Source: Crateriforma conspicua (GTDB lineage Bacteria; Planctomycetota; Planctomycetia; Pirellulales; Pirellulaceae). From it: a stretch of DNA of 64,000 nucleotides. The translations under genes were made by a program, and so were the position numbers. Under the pieces are notes generated by a model that was given only the letters and a program-made list of their open reading frames with translations, was not told where the DNA came from and did not search any database. Location of the stretch: positions 4,464,001 through 4,528,000 of the forward strand of contig NZ_CP036319.1 in the NCBI RefSeq assembly GCF_007752935.1, in the 5' to 3' direction. Of this stretch, positions 55,241-64,000 are shown one piece after another. The number at the start of each line of letters is the position of its first letter. Position 1 is the first letter of the stretch.

Positions 55241-56053
55241 ATGCCCGAATTCCTTCAGGAACTGCTTTCACTGCACGGGATTTTCACACTAGGAATGCTG
55301 GTGCTGCTGCAAGTCGTGTTGGGATTCGACAACCTGCTGTACATCTCAATCGAAAGCAAACGAGTCGAACCGTCGGAGCAATCCAAGGTTCGCAAATTGG
55401 GAATCGGACTGGCGATCGTGTTTCGCATCGTCTTGCTGTTCGTGGTCGTGAATTTGATCGAAATGCTAAAGGATCCCTTTCTGTCGATCACAGACAACAA
55501 CATTTTGACCATGGCATTGTCCGGCCATGCGTTGATCGTTCTGTTCGGCGGCGGCTTCATTCTTTGGACCGCGATCAAAGAGATCTATCACTTGTTGGCG
55601 GTCGAAGAAATCGATCACGACACGAAGCGAAGTGCACAAACAAGCGTCGCCAAAGCCATCACGATGATCGTGTTGATGAACTTGGTGTTTTCGTTCGATT
55701 CCATTCTCAGTGCACTCGCACTGACCGACGACATGCTGATCATGGCACTGGCAATCATCACCAGCGGATGCCTGATGATTTTGCTGGCCGATCGAGTGGC
55801 CGAGTTTTTGAAGAAGAACCGGATGTACGAAGTCTTGGGACTGTTCATCCTGTTCATTGTCGGTGTGATGCTGGTCAGCGAAGGGGGTGAACTTGCCGCG
55901 TTGCATCTGTTCGGTCACGAAGTCCATGCGATGGCCAAGAGCACGTTCTACTTCGTCTTGGCCGTCCTGATCATCGTGGACGTGGTGCAGAGCCGTTATC
56001 AAAGGCGTTTACTGGCACAAAAGCAGGCGGAAACGGCCAAGGCAGCGGCCTAG
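55241..56053 (+). CDS. TerC-family integral membrane protein
   Basis: The 270-residue product has about seven membrane helices with acidic TerC motifs GFDNLLYIS and FSFDSILSALAL, which probably bind metal ions. TerC/Alx-type proteins are linked to manganese export and metal supply to exported enzymes. No tellurite cluster is visible. ATG 55241 is the usual start (MPEFLQELLSLHGI). Confidence 0.92.
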   Translation: MPEFLQELLSLHGIFTLGMLVLLQVVLGFDNLLYISIESKRVEPSEQSKVRKLGIGLAIVFRIVLLFVVVNLIEMLKDPFLSITDNNILTMALSGHALIVLFGGGFILWTAIKEIYHLLAVEEIDHDTKRSAQTSVAKAITMIVLMNLVFSFDSILSALALTDDMLIMALAIITSGCLMILLADRVAEFLKKNRMYEVLGLFILFIVGVMLVSEGGELAALHLFGHEVHAMAKSTFYFVLAVLIIVDVVQSRYQRRLLAQKQAETAKAAA

Positions 56054-56121
56054 CCACCAGAGCCCGCATCGGCGATTAGATCCACACCGGTTTTCGGCAG
56101 CAAGAAATCGATGTGCTATGC

Positions 56122-59040
56122 CTAGACGGTTTCGTTGGACAACAGATCCAGCCAAGGATCCAGTTCGTCGTCGTCATCATCGTTGTGATTGCGGATGACA
56201 ATGTCCACGGCCTGTGGATGATCGATTGCCATGGATGATGCCGCGGGTTTCGGCTGTGCCATTTGGAACGCCTTGGGTTCGGCCGGTGGATCGGTTTCCG
56301 CCCCCTCGCCCTCGGCTTGGCCGCCACCATTGTTTCCACCGGTGCTGACCAGTTCACCGCGATTCAACCGATTCACGATCAACAACACGTCCAACGCCGT
56401 CACCATGCCGTCGCCGTTGACGTCATAGGACATCGCCGGGTTCCCTTCGCCCACGGGTCCGGGACCATAGGTGTTCAAGTAATTGATCACCAGCAAAGCG
56501 TCTTGGGCCGTGATGTCGTTGCTGCCGTTGACGTCCAACGGCTGGTCTTCGTTATGGAACGGACGGTCATTGGCCAACACCGTGACGACGTACGATCGCA
56601 CCAGCGGTGCAATGGCGGCGTTGTCGTTTTGCGCCGTGATTTCGACTTGGATTTCTGGGGTGTCGTTCCGAACGACCCAGCTTCCCGGCAACAGCTTCAA
56701 CGTGCCCGCGACGACTTCAAAACTGGGGTCGTCGACGCCAAAGGAATAGCCGTTGGGGCGGGCCACGCCATCGATCGCCAGAACGCCGACCACATCGCCC
56801 GGCACGTACTCGGTCACCGTGTCGCCGTCCAAAGTCATGTCGGACGGTGCTTCGACTTCGTCACGGACCACCACCGTCACCGCTTGGGTGAATCGGTCAT
56901 CGTTGAACGCATCAAACGCGGTCACATTGACCGTGACCTCTTTTTCGGCCTCGTAGTCCAACGCAACGCCCGGTGCCAGACGCAAATGCGTTTCTTCGAT
57001 CGTGAACCGTTCGTCATCGACCGACAATTCGTAAAACTGTTCGACGTCCTGGTCTTCGACAATCAATTCGGCCACGATGTCACCGAACGCGTTTTCCGAA
57101 ACAAACGCTCGGTCCGGCGTGATGCCGGTGATCGGATCGTTCGCGTCAATCAGCGACACGGTGACTTGTTCGGTCAAGACCGTCTGGGTGTCGGGGTCTT
57201 GGATGGACAATTCCATCTGAATGATGGGTTCTTCTTCGAAATCCAACTGCCCGCCGGCGAAAATGATGTCGCCGTCGATTTCGCCGAACCGCGGATCACT
57301 GATTTGGATCGTGTGATCTTGCCCATCGGGATCATGGACATCGATGGAACCCAAGACCGCACCGATCAGCACGGATTCGGCGACCGACGGCAAATGGATC
57401 GTGACGCCGGTGGGATCGTCGGGAACCGACGTGACCACAACCGGAATTTGAATGGGGGTCACCGAACGCCCGTCGGCCAAGATCAGCTGCAACACATCGT
57501 TGCCGTTGAAGTCCATCACCGGGCGATAGATCAGGCTGCCGTCGGGGTTAACAGTCACGTCGGAATGATCGCTGGGCGGTCCAGGCAGCACGACGACCCT
57601 ATCACCGTCACCGTCTTCGATCGCCGATCCGATGGTTGCGGCGGGCACCGTCAAGTTCTGGTCTTCGGGCGTTTGCAGCCCGGGCACATTGGCCAATGCC
57701 GGCGATTGATTCGAACCAACCAAACGGACGCCAAAACCGATTCGCGTTTCGGCTTCCTCGGACGTCAGCGTGACACGATGAGCGGTGGGCGATTGCAGTT
57801 TGACTTCCGCGATTCCTGCGGCACCAACCAGAGCCAACGATTCGATGCCCGATGAAGGGTCGATTCGGCCCGGCAGGAACGCGCTGATTGCGCCAACACT
57901 GGTCGCTTCGACGGGTAACTGTGCGATCTGGTTGCCGCCCCCGAGTTCCAATACTTTCAGCGTGCTGTCGATCGGCGAAAAGGCCCACAACAGTTCTCGC
58001 GCCGGATCCAGGCGAACCGGACCGGCCAGATCGTCAAACTGGAACAGCGGTGCAAATTGGTTATTGACGTCGACCACGGTGACACCACCGCTGGTGTCCC
58101 GCAGCAACAACAAACCGGCCGCGTCGTCGAAATCCAAGACGTCGCCGGCGCCGGAAATCTCGGTCGCCGTCGTCGGAATCGGAGACGCCGTCAAATTGCT
58201 CCACAATTCCACCGCGACGCCGTCTTCACCGGGGGTGACCAAGACGCTGCGCGGGCCGCTGCGGCTGGACACAAACTGGCTATCGGCCGCGACAACTTGC
58301 TGTGTCGACAAAAGCGAAATGTTGCCCGGATCGGTCGCATCGATGGAATGAACGACGGTCGATGATTCGCCGGATTCTTCGACCGTGGCGATCGCCAGAC
58401 CTCGCCCGTCTCCGTCGACGGCAACCTTGTGCCAAGTCCGCGACTGGCCTTCGGCCGCGTTACCAACATCCAACGTGTCGATCGACTGGTCCTGGTGATT
58501 GGCGATGAACAGTTCGCCGGCATCGGCGCCGGCGCCGATGACCAAGGTTCGTTCGCTGGAAAGCGTGGCCGCGTCGCCCAAAGCCGCACCGACGCCCAAT
58601 CGGCTGACGCCCGCACCATTCAGGTCGGCGATGACCAATTCCGTACCATCAACGCCGATGATCCGCTGGCCGTCACTGTGAAGGGAATCCAATCCGGTCA
58701 AGGAAAACTGGTTCGCGGTGGCGGCCAACTGCGCCGGGAAATGTTGCGACTGAGAAGCCGCGCCATCGAAAAGCCGAACCGCGTAACTGCCGGGATCCAG
58801 ATCCAAGAATTCGAATCGTCCCTGAGCATCGGTCAACGCAAAGGATTCACCCGCGTCGTAGTCGCCGTTTTCGTTGGCGTCCAAAAACACCAGCCGCTGG
58901 GGCAGGGGATTTTCGCCGTCGCCGCGACGAAAACTGTGATCAACGTCGTCGAAAACGACGCCCGTGATCGCAGCCAAGACCCGCCGGTTGCTTAACCGTT
59001 CCAGCCGCAGTCGTCGTCGTGTGGTTTGCCGCCTGGACAT
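56122..59040 (-). CDS. Large exported protein with SdrD-B-like, cadherin-like and dockerin domains
   Basis: The 972-residue product starts with the planctomycete export N-terminus (RRRLRLERLSNRRVLAA). An SdrD-B-like Ca-binding domain follows (FLDANENGDYDAGESF). A propeller-like part runs to about residue 450, then three or four cadherin-like repeats (VTVSLIDANDPITG, VVVRDEVEAPSD). At the C-terminus, dockerin-I-like EF repeats are PLDVNGSNDITAQDALLVINYLN and SYDVNGDGMVTALDVLLIVNRLN. The end is very acidic (NDDDDDELDPW). It is probably anchored or released at the cell surface in a Ca-dependent way. No scaffoldin is near. Confidence 0.87.
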   Translation of the reverse strand: MSRRQTTRRRLRLERLSNRRVLAAITGVVFDDVDHSFRRGDGENPLPQRLVFLDANENGDYDAGESFALTDAQGRFEFLDLDPGSYAVRLFDGAASQSQHFPAQLAATANQFSLTGLDSLHSDGQRIIGVDGTELVIADLNGAGVSRLGVGAALGDAATLSSERTLVIGAGADAGELFIANHQDQSIDTLDVGNAAEGQSRTWHKVAVDGDGRGLAIATVEESGESSTVVHSIDATDPGNISLLSTQQVVAADSQFVSSRSGPRSVLVTPGEDGVAVELWSNLTASPIPTTATEISGAGDVLDFDDAAGLLLLRDTSGGVTVVDVNNQFAPLFQFDDLAGPVRLDPARELLWAFSPIDSTLKVLELGGGNQIAQLPVEATSVGAISAFLPGRIDPSSGIESLALVGAAGIAEVKLQSPTAHRVTLTSEEAETRIGFGVRLVGSNQSPALANVPGLQTPEDQNLTVPAATIGSAIEDGDGDRVVVLPGPPSDHSDVTVNPDGSLIYRPVMDFNGNDVLQLILADGRSVTPIQIPVVVTSVPDDPTGVTIHLPSVAESVLIGAVLGSIDVHDPDGQDHTIQISDPRFGEIDGDIIFAGGQLDFEEEPIIQMELSIQDPDTQTVLTEQVTVSLIDANDPITGITPDRAFVSENAFGDIVAELIVEDQDVEQFYELSVDDERFTIEETHLRLAPGVALDYEAEKEVTVNVTAFDAFNDDRFTQAVTVVVRDEVEAPSDMTLDGDTVTEYVPGDVVGVLAIDGVARPNGYSFGVDDPSFEVVAGTLKLLPGSWVVRNDTPEIQVEITAQNDNAAIAPLVRSYVVTVLANDRPFHNEDQPLDVNGSNDITAQDALLVINYLNTYGPGPVGEGNPAMSYDVNGDGMVTALDVLLIVNRLNRGELVSTGGNNGGGQAEGEGAETDPPAEPKAFQMAQPKPAASSMAIDHPQAVDIVIRNHNDDDDDELDPWLDLLSNETV

Positions 59041-59542
59041 ATGTAACCGTCAGCTCAATCGTGCCGTTGTTTTGATCCCGATGCTCATTTGATTTGCCCC
59101 ACCGCGACGTGGAATCACCCGGCCGCGGCTTTGAATTCGCTGGTCGGCACCACCACGAAATCCATCCATCATCCTAGACCGCAACACTGCGTCACGAACT
59201 TGGAAGCGTTCACCGATGCAAAAGTTCCCTCTTTGGTCTGGTCAAATCGCCGACAATCGGGGCACTTTCGTTGACGATCATACGCCACGCCCCGAAAGAG
59301 GGGACTGCGGTCCGTTCGCCGGTGGTTTTCACACGATTCTAGGCCAAAGCCTTCGCCGTTGAATGCCCTAGCACGCGTGTTTTCGGGATTTTCGCCGCCC
59401 AAGATCCGGTCGCAATGGTCTATCATGACACGAGCCCAAGCGGATCGAACGCGCGCGCCCTCTGGTGTCTATAAAACCCGTCGGCGGCCGGCCGAACCCA
59501 TCGACTCCGCGGTTTTCGTTAAGAAAAAGGACGCTTTCCCCG
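59041..59542. other. 502-bp intergenic region between divergent genes
   Basis: It separates the starts of the dockerin protein and the YGYGDE protein. No gene is supported. A small CCCC/GGGG hairpin with CGAAAGA loop lies near 59300. A TATCAT at about 59421 could be a -10 box of the plus-strand gene, without a clear -35. Confidence 0.35.
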
Positions 59543-61117
59543 ATGCGACTTTCCCATCTCCTGCGGGCCGCCTGTTTGGCCCTTTTCGCCATGTTGTTGG
59601 TATCCGCCGGCCCTGTTTCGGCCCAAGGGTACGGTGAAGACGACGGCGAGGAGGACTACGGATACGGTGAAGAGGAAGAATACGGCTATGGCGACGAGTA
59701 CATGGACGGATACGGGTCTTCGTCCAGCCGAGGTGGTTCGACGTCGGAAATTCTGACGGCGATGCAAACCCAATTCAAATCCGAAATCGACATGACCGAC
59801 TTGGCCGACCTGTTTGGTCCGTCCGCCGGTGGATCGGTCAACGCGGGGCCGGAATTGCTGAATCAGGCCCGGTCGGCCTACATGTCCGGTAATTTGCCGG
59901 TCGCCATGAAGCTGTACCACGCTCACTTGGCCGCAGAATACGACCAAGCCCAAAACGAAATCGCCAAGCTTCGCCTCAGCAAACTGCTCAGCCGACCGGT
60001 TTGGAACATCCGATTCGGCGTGTCCATGATGGTCCGTGGCGATATCGAAGAAGGGTACAACCCGATTTCCGCGAACATGCGGACTGCATCAAGCGGCGGC
60101 TACGGCGGGGATGATTACGGCTACGGCGACGAAGGCGGCGGCGATGGCTTTGGCGGCGAAGAAGATTACGGTTACGGCGACGAGGAACCCGACTACGGCT
60201 ATGGCGACGAATACGGCGGCGGATCGGGAATGGACGCCTATGGATCGGGCGGCCCGGGCCGGAATCAGCCGCCGCCGCGTATCGTGGAAATGCTAAGCGG
60301 TACCGTCGACGCCCGATTCAAAGAAGTCATTGGTTCGGTCAGCGAGTTGTTCGCACAACGTTTCGGCGAACACTACCAGGCCGGACATTTCGGCGCCGCT
60401 TTGGCCGACGTCACGCCGCCGCCGAAGAAGGAAAACAACCGTGGCGGATACGGCGGCCGCCGTGGCGAAGAGCCTGAACCGGAGGCCCAGTACGCGATCA
60501 CCGACGAATTTTCGCCCAACACGGACTATCCGCTTTGGCAACCAGGGCTGTTGTTCATCGGCGAAGGCGAACACGAATCCATGCTGGACAAGGCCAAGCA
60601 GGCCGGGTGTGATTTCCTGTTTCACTTCGACGTCGCGATTCGGCTGGAAGGCAAAAAACCGCCGCGGAACATCTGTCGCTGCCGTCTGTACCATGTCGGT
60701 TCGGGCAAAGCCTTTGCCGCCAGCGGTGCGTTTGACAATTACGAGGTCATGGCCAGCAAGCAGCGTCGCGGACGCGGTCGACAACAGACCGAAGATTACG
60801 ATCCGGGCACCGCACACATCAATGATTCGTTGGACCAGCTGTTCGCAACGATCAAATTGAAATTGGTAACCGCGGACATGCCCGAGCTAAGCGAACAAGC
60901 CGCGGAGTATCGCGTCAGCAAGTTGCTCAGCGGTGACCCCGGTCAAGTCTTGGAACGGTTGGCCGAAATTCGGGCCTACCAATCGCGCGGATTGCTGAAC
61001 GAAGACGACGTTGCGAAAGCGTATCAAATCATCGCGGGCAATGACGGGCTGACGCTACTGTACGGCAGCGATGACGCGAAAACGAAAGTCGTCCAAGAGA
61101 TGATCAACGCCGATTGA
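59543..61117 (+). CDS. Secreted protein with two YGYGDE-rich acidic segments
   Basis: The 524-residue product has a signal peptide (LLRAACLALFAMLLVSAGPVSA). An acidic Tyr/Gly/Glu segment (residues 29-60, DYGYGEEEEYGYGDEYMDG) and a second, longer one (about 185-235) follow. A helical part lies between them and an alpha/beta part (residues 300-524) ends the protein. The family is not known. AAGG lies about 12 bases upstream of ATG 59543. Confidence 0.72.
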   Translation: MRLSHLLRAACLALFAMLLVSAGPVSAQGYGEDDGEEDYGYGEEEEYGYGDEYMDGYGSSSSRGGSTSEILTAMQTQFKSEIDMTDLADLFGPSAGGSVNAGPELLNQARSAYMSGNLPVAMKLYHAHLAAEYDQAQNEIAKLRLSKLLSRPVWNIRFGVSMMVRGDIEEGYNPISANMRTASSGGYGGDDYGYGDEGGGDGFGGEEDYGYGDEEPDYGYGDEYGGGSGMDAYGSGGPGRNQPPPRIVEMLSGTVDARFKEVIGSVSELFAQRFGEHYQAGHFGAALADVTPPPKKENNRGGYGGRRGEEPEPEAQYAITDEFSPNTDYPLWQPGLLFIGEGEHESMLDKAKQAGCDFLFHFDVAIRLEGKKPPRNICRCRLYHVGSGKAFAASGAFDNYEVMASKQRRGRGRQQTEDYDPGTAHINDSLDQLFATIKLKLVTADMPELSEQAAEYRVSKLLSGDPGQVLERLAEIRAYQSRGLLNEDDVAKAYQIIAGNDGLTLLYGSDDAKTKVVQEMINAD

Positions 61118-61201
61118 CGTCGATCGTTTGTTCATCGCACAGGTTTCTGCCAGCCGGTCACGTCATCGGCTGGGCCGTTAGTGGCCGTCTGCTGAATCGA
61201 A

Positions 61202-62650
61202 TCAGCCGATCACCGGGCAGACGTCAAACCATTCGCGTTTCTGCCTGGCCATCCAGTCGGTGCTTTCGGTCGGTCCCCAGAATCCGGCCGGATACCGGAA
61301 CAGTGGCGGTGCCGCGGGACTTCGCCACGCTTCGATGATCGGATCGATGATGCCCCAGGCCAATTCGACTTCGTCGCTGCGTGCAAACAAGCTGGCGTCA
61401 CCGCTGATCGCATCCATCAACAGCCGTTGATACGCGTCGGGCATCGACCCGCCGTTGCGACAGAAATTGAAGTCCAGCGTGCTGGTCCGCGTCTTCATCC
61501 CGGCATCGGGCACTTTGGTTTGGAAGTGGATTTGGATGCCTTCGGCAGGCTGGACCTGGATGACCAAACGGTTGCGATCGGGCGACTTTCCAACTTCCCC
61601 GAACAACATGTGGGGAACCTGCCGAAACTGGATGACGATTTGCGTCGTGCGACAGGACAAACCTTTGCCGCTGCGCAGATAAAATGGCACGTTTTTCCAT
61701 CGCCAGGTGTCACAGTACAGCTTCAGAGCGGCAAAGGTTTCCGTTTGGCTGTTGGCCGGAACGCCTTCTTCGTCCAAGTAACCGTCGTACTGACCGCGAA
61801 CGGTGTGGTTGGCAAAATCGCCGCCGGTCATCGGGCGGATGCTGTGCAGCACCTTGACCTTTTCGTCGCGATTCATCGTCGAATCGTATTTCGCCGGCGG
61901 TTCCATCGCCGTGATCATCATCAGTTGCAACAGGTGATTCTGGAACATGTCGCGCAAGATGCCCGACGTGTCGTAATACCCGGCACGACGACCGATAACG
62001 ACCTCCTCGGCCACCGTGATTTGGACGTGATCGACGTAGTTTCGATTCCACAGCGGTTCGAAAATCGTGTTCCCGAAACGCATCGCGAAGATGTTTTGAA
62101 CCGTTTCTTTGCCCAAGTAATGATCGATACGATAGATCTGGTCTTCGCGAAAGACTTGGTGAATGGACTCGTTCAGTTTGCGGGCCGATTTCAAATCCGT
62201 ACCGAACGGTTTTTCGATGATCACCCGACGATAGCCATCGCTGTCATCGGCCAACCCGGCGGCGCCAAGCTGACGAATGGCTTCTTCGTACAACTGGGGC
62301 ATCGTCGACAGATAATACAGCCGTCCGTCGGCCGGCGTGTCTTCGATCTCGCTTAGAAACCCCGCCAATGCCGTGAAGTCTTCGGCGCTCTTGATGTCAC
62401 CGGGTTGATAGAAGACGTGCTGACTGAATTGGTCCCACGTTTCGGCATCGAACAACTTGGGTGAAAACTTGGCCGTCGTTTCCCGCAGCGAATCCCGCCA
62501 CTGCTGGTGTTCGAACTTGCTGCGTGACACGCCGACAATTCGCGTCGTCTTGGCCAAGCGTTTCTTGGCAAACATGCTATACAAGGCGGGAATCAGTTTT
62601 CGACTGGTCAGGTCGCCCGAAGCGCCAAAGATCACGATCGTGTCGGTCAT
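61202..62650 (-). CDS. zwf: Glucose-6-phosphate 1-dehydrogenase
   Basis: The 482-residue product has the NADP fold FGASGDLTSRKL, the conserved EKPFGTDL, the active-site RIDHYLGKE and the later LRSGKGL. It starts the oxidative pentose phosphate pathway. ATG 62650 (MTDTIVIFG) with GGAG upstream fits; ATG 62668 or 62686 would add 6 or 12 residues. Sequence further upstream in this frame overlaps yidD on the other strand and is not coding. Confidence 0.96.
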   Translation of the reverse strand: MTDTIVIFGASGDLTSRKLIPALYSMFAKKRLAKTTRIVGVSRSKFEHQQWRDSLRETTAKFSPKLFDAETWDQFSQHVFYQPGDIKSAEDFTALAGFLSEIEDTPADGRLYYLSTMPQLYEEAIRQLGAAGLADDSDGYRRVIIEKPFGTDLKSARKLNESIHQVFREDQIYRIDHYLGKETVQNIFAMRFGNTIFEPLWNRNYVDHVQITVAEEVVIGRRAGYYDTSGILRDMFQNHLLQLMMITAMEPPAKYDSTMNRDEKVKVLHSIRPMTGGDFANHTVRGQYDGYLDEEGVPANSQTETFAALKLYCDTWRWKNVPFYLRSGKGLSCRTTQIVIQFRQVPHMLFGEVGKSPDRNRLVIQVQPAEGIQIHFQTKVPDAGMKTRTSTLDFNFCRNGGSMPDAYQRLLMDAISGDASLFARSDEVELAWGIIDPIIEAWRSPAAPPLFRYPAGFWGPTESTDWMARQKREWFDVCPVIG

Positions 62651-62791
62651 GGTTCGCGATTGCTCCATCGGTTCCAAAAACGTCATCGATGCGAAACGGA
62701 ACGATCCGCCGCTGCGTCCGCAGGATAGGCGACCAATCGTCGCAGCGGAACGGCACCAATTTTTGAAACGGCCGCCGGAAAGGTTCGCCCC

Positions 62792-63001
62792 ATGCTTCAG
62801 CGTTTGGCCATCGCCGCGGTGCGAATGTATCAGACCACCATCAGCCCACTGATCGGTGCCAGTTGCCGCTACACGCCCACGTGCAGCGAATACACCGTCC
62901 AAGCGATTCAGAAATACGGTTTGTGCCGGGGAATTTGGAAAGGCGTCTGCCGCATCGCGCGGTGCCATCCTTTTTCCCGCGGCGGATATGACCCGCCCTG
63001 A
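62792..63001 (+). CDS. yidD: Membrane protein insertion efficiency factor YidD
   Basis: The 69-residue product has the complete family pattern: [23 protein letters not shown], then a Cys in GLCRGIWKG and [15 protein letters not shown]. It helps insertion of membrane proteins near YidC. No yidC or rnpA is next to it. It is divergent from zwf with 141 bp between starts. Confidence 0.93.
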   Translation: MLQRLAIAAVRMYQTTISPLIGASCRYTPTCSEYTVQAIQKYGLCRGIWKGVCRIARCHPFSRGGYDPP

Positions 63002-63216
63002 AAATAGGACAGACCGCTCCGCCCGCGCTCCACAACTCTCACGGCCCGATTCCCTGGCCACCCGGCATACGTATGCGGCCAGCGATGAAAGCGCCGGCGG
63101 ATGAAAGCGGACCGCCTGTGGTGCATAATGGGCGTTCTCGGCCGCGACGCGTGCCGCCCTACCTGAAACTTCGGTTTTCAATTCCCCAACATCTCTCCTG
63201 CCAGGATTTCACCGCC

Positions 63217-64000
63217 GTGACCCGGAAAGCTCTCGCCAAAACCTTGCCCCAACGCCTGTCTCGTCGCCAGTTCCATGGCATCGCCGGATCGGCGGCCGCA
63301 TTGATGGTCCATTCGTCGGTATCGGCCGACAGCCCCAGCGGCGATATCGGCGTCGCGGTCTGCGGTGTCAACGGACGTGGCGGCAGCCACCTGGCCGCGT
63401 TCATGAAAGAACCGCGCACGGTCGTCAACGTGATCGTCGACATCGACGAAGCGGTGGGACAAAAACGTGCCAGCGAGGTCGAACGACAACAGGGCAAACG
63501 TCCCGTCGTGATCTCCGACGTCCGTGAAGCGGTCCAGCGGGATGACGTCAAAGTCGTCAGTTGTGCGACGCCGAACCACTGGCACGCATTGATCGGCGTT
63601 CTGGCGATGCAAAACGGCAAAGACGTCTATCTGGAAAAACCCATCAGCCACAACGTTCAAGAAGGCAGCGCCCTGGTGGCCGCCGCCAAGAAGTACGGCC
63701 GCATGTTGCAAACCGGCACCCAATGCCGCAGCAGCACCGCGTGCCAGGACGCAGTCGAGTTCATCAGGTCGGGCGGAATCGGCGAAGTCAAATTTGCACG
63801 CGGCCTGTGTTACAAACGCCGCAAGTCAATTGGCGCGTTGGGCGATTACGAGATCCCCGAACAAGTCGACTTTGATCTGTGGAGCGGTCCGGCCACGTTG
63901 ACGGATCCCAAACTGACTCGGCAACGCTTCCATTACGATTGGCACTGGCAACGTCACTACGGCAACGGCGACTTGGGTAACCAAGGTCCCCACCAAACCG
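63217..64000 (+). CDS. Tat-exported Gfo/Idh/MocA-family oxidoreductase, 3' end outside window
   Basis: The visible 261 residues have a twin-arginine signal (LSRRQFHGIAGSAAAL) and a Rossmann fold (GVAVCGVNGRGGSHL). The catalytic Lys motif is in VYLEKPISHN. Planctomycetes carry many Tat-exported members, thought to process sugars outside the cytoplasm. GTG 63217 with AGGA about 10 bases upstream is the start. The gene runs off the window end. Confidence 0.9.
   Translation, partial: MTRKALAKTLPQRLSRRQFHGIAGSAAALMVHSSVSADSPSGDIGVAVCGVNGRGGSHLAAFMKEPRTVVNVIVDIDEAVGQKRASEVERQQGKRPVVISDVREAVQRDDVKVVSCATPNHWHALIGVLAMQNGKDVYLEKPISHNVQEGSALVAAAKKYGRMLQTGTQCRSSTACQDAVEFIRSGGIGEVKFARGLCYKRRKSIGALGDYEIPEQVDFDLWSGPATLTDPKLTRQRFHYDWHWQRHYGNGDLGNQGPHQT

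Noticed and set aside
62669-63181. N-terminal extension of glucose-6-phosphate dehydrogenase
   Set aside because: It overlaps yidD on the other strand and has no family similarity; the enzyme's NADP fold begins right after ATG 62650.

Overview
The window looks like a chromosomal segment of a planctomycete, most likely a member of the Pirellulaceae (Rhodopirellula-like). This rests on several things visible in the sequence. There is a DUF1559 pilin-like protein followed by a small carboxypeptidase-regulatory-like lipoprotein. A dockerin/cadherin-type exoprotein carries the planctomycete Arg-rich N-terminus ending in RRVLAA. A Tat-exported Gfo/Idh/MocA oxidoreductase, a spondin/PEP-CTERM protein and several secreted proteins of planctomycete style are also present. 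The DNA is GC-rich and genes are mostly single or in short operons on both strands. Species assignment is inference.

Layout. 1-4731: 3' part of a huge alpha-2-macroglobulin-like protein with a CxEQ thioester motif. 4786-8066: a 3.1-kb three-gene islet (DUF1573-like secreted protein, Cys-rich secreted protein, secreted unknown) bounded by 78-bp direct repeats. Each repeat is the 3' end of the adjacent M24 peptidase gene. 7999-10669 (minus): M24 peptidase and GntP permease. 11103-15012: sdhCAB. 15184-17444 (minus): receiver protein, hemerythrin-like protein, glycosyltransferase 2. 17445-18530: non-coding stretch with a strong inverted repeat. 18531-21029: esterase/SMP-30 fusion and rhomboid protease, divergent. 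21272-23405: groES-groEL and terminator. 23552-25596: ECF sigma factor, zinc-type anti-sigma, spondin/PEP-CTERM protein. 25762-30750: secreted beta-propeller glycosidase-like protein, LRR protein, CNT nucleoside transporter, upp. 30915-31001: tRNA-Ser(UGA). 31062-34138: YtrA-type regulator, ABC ATPase and membrane protein operon with a palindromic operator over its promoter.

34531-36203: DUF1559 protein and lipoprotein. 36200-38589 (minus): SNF2 helicase and a partner. 38894-40479: coiled-coil protein and a Gfo/Idh/MocA oxidoreductase. 41217-43937: thioredoxin-like protein, murB and an FtsQ-like protein, a remnant of a dcw (division and cell wall) arrangement. 44053-45219: HUH (Y1/RAYT-like) transposase. 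45649-47539 (minus): sufU-sufS. 47668-53703: secreted unknown, BON protein, thiol peroxidase, heptaheme cytochrome c. 53848-56053: Cys-rich secreted protein, HAD phosphatase, TerC. 56122-61117: dockerin exoprotein and a YGYGDE-repeat secreted protein. 61202-64000: zwf, yidD and a Tat-exported oxidoreductase cut by the window end.

Functionally, most of the window is core metabolism (succinate dehydrogenase, glucose-6-phosphate dehydrogenase, Fe-S assembly, uracil salvage) and proteostasis (GroESL), mixed with an unusually large secreted or envelope repertoire. The strongest candidate for something undescribed is the direct-repeat-bounded islet at 4786-8066. Every difference between the two repeat copies within the reading frame falls on a third codon position, which indicates that both were once 3' ends of working genes. 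No integrase is visible in the islet.
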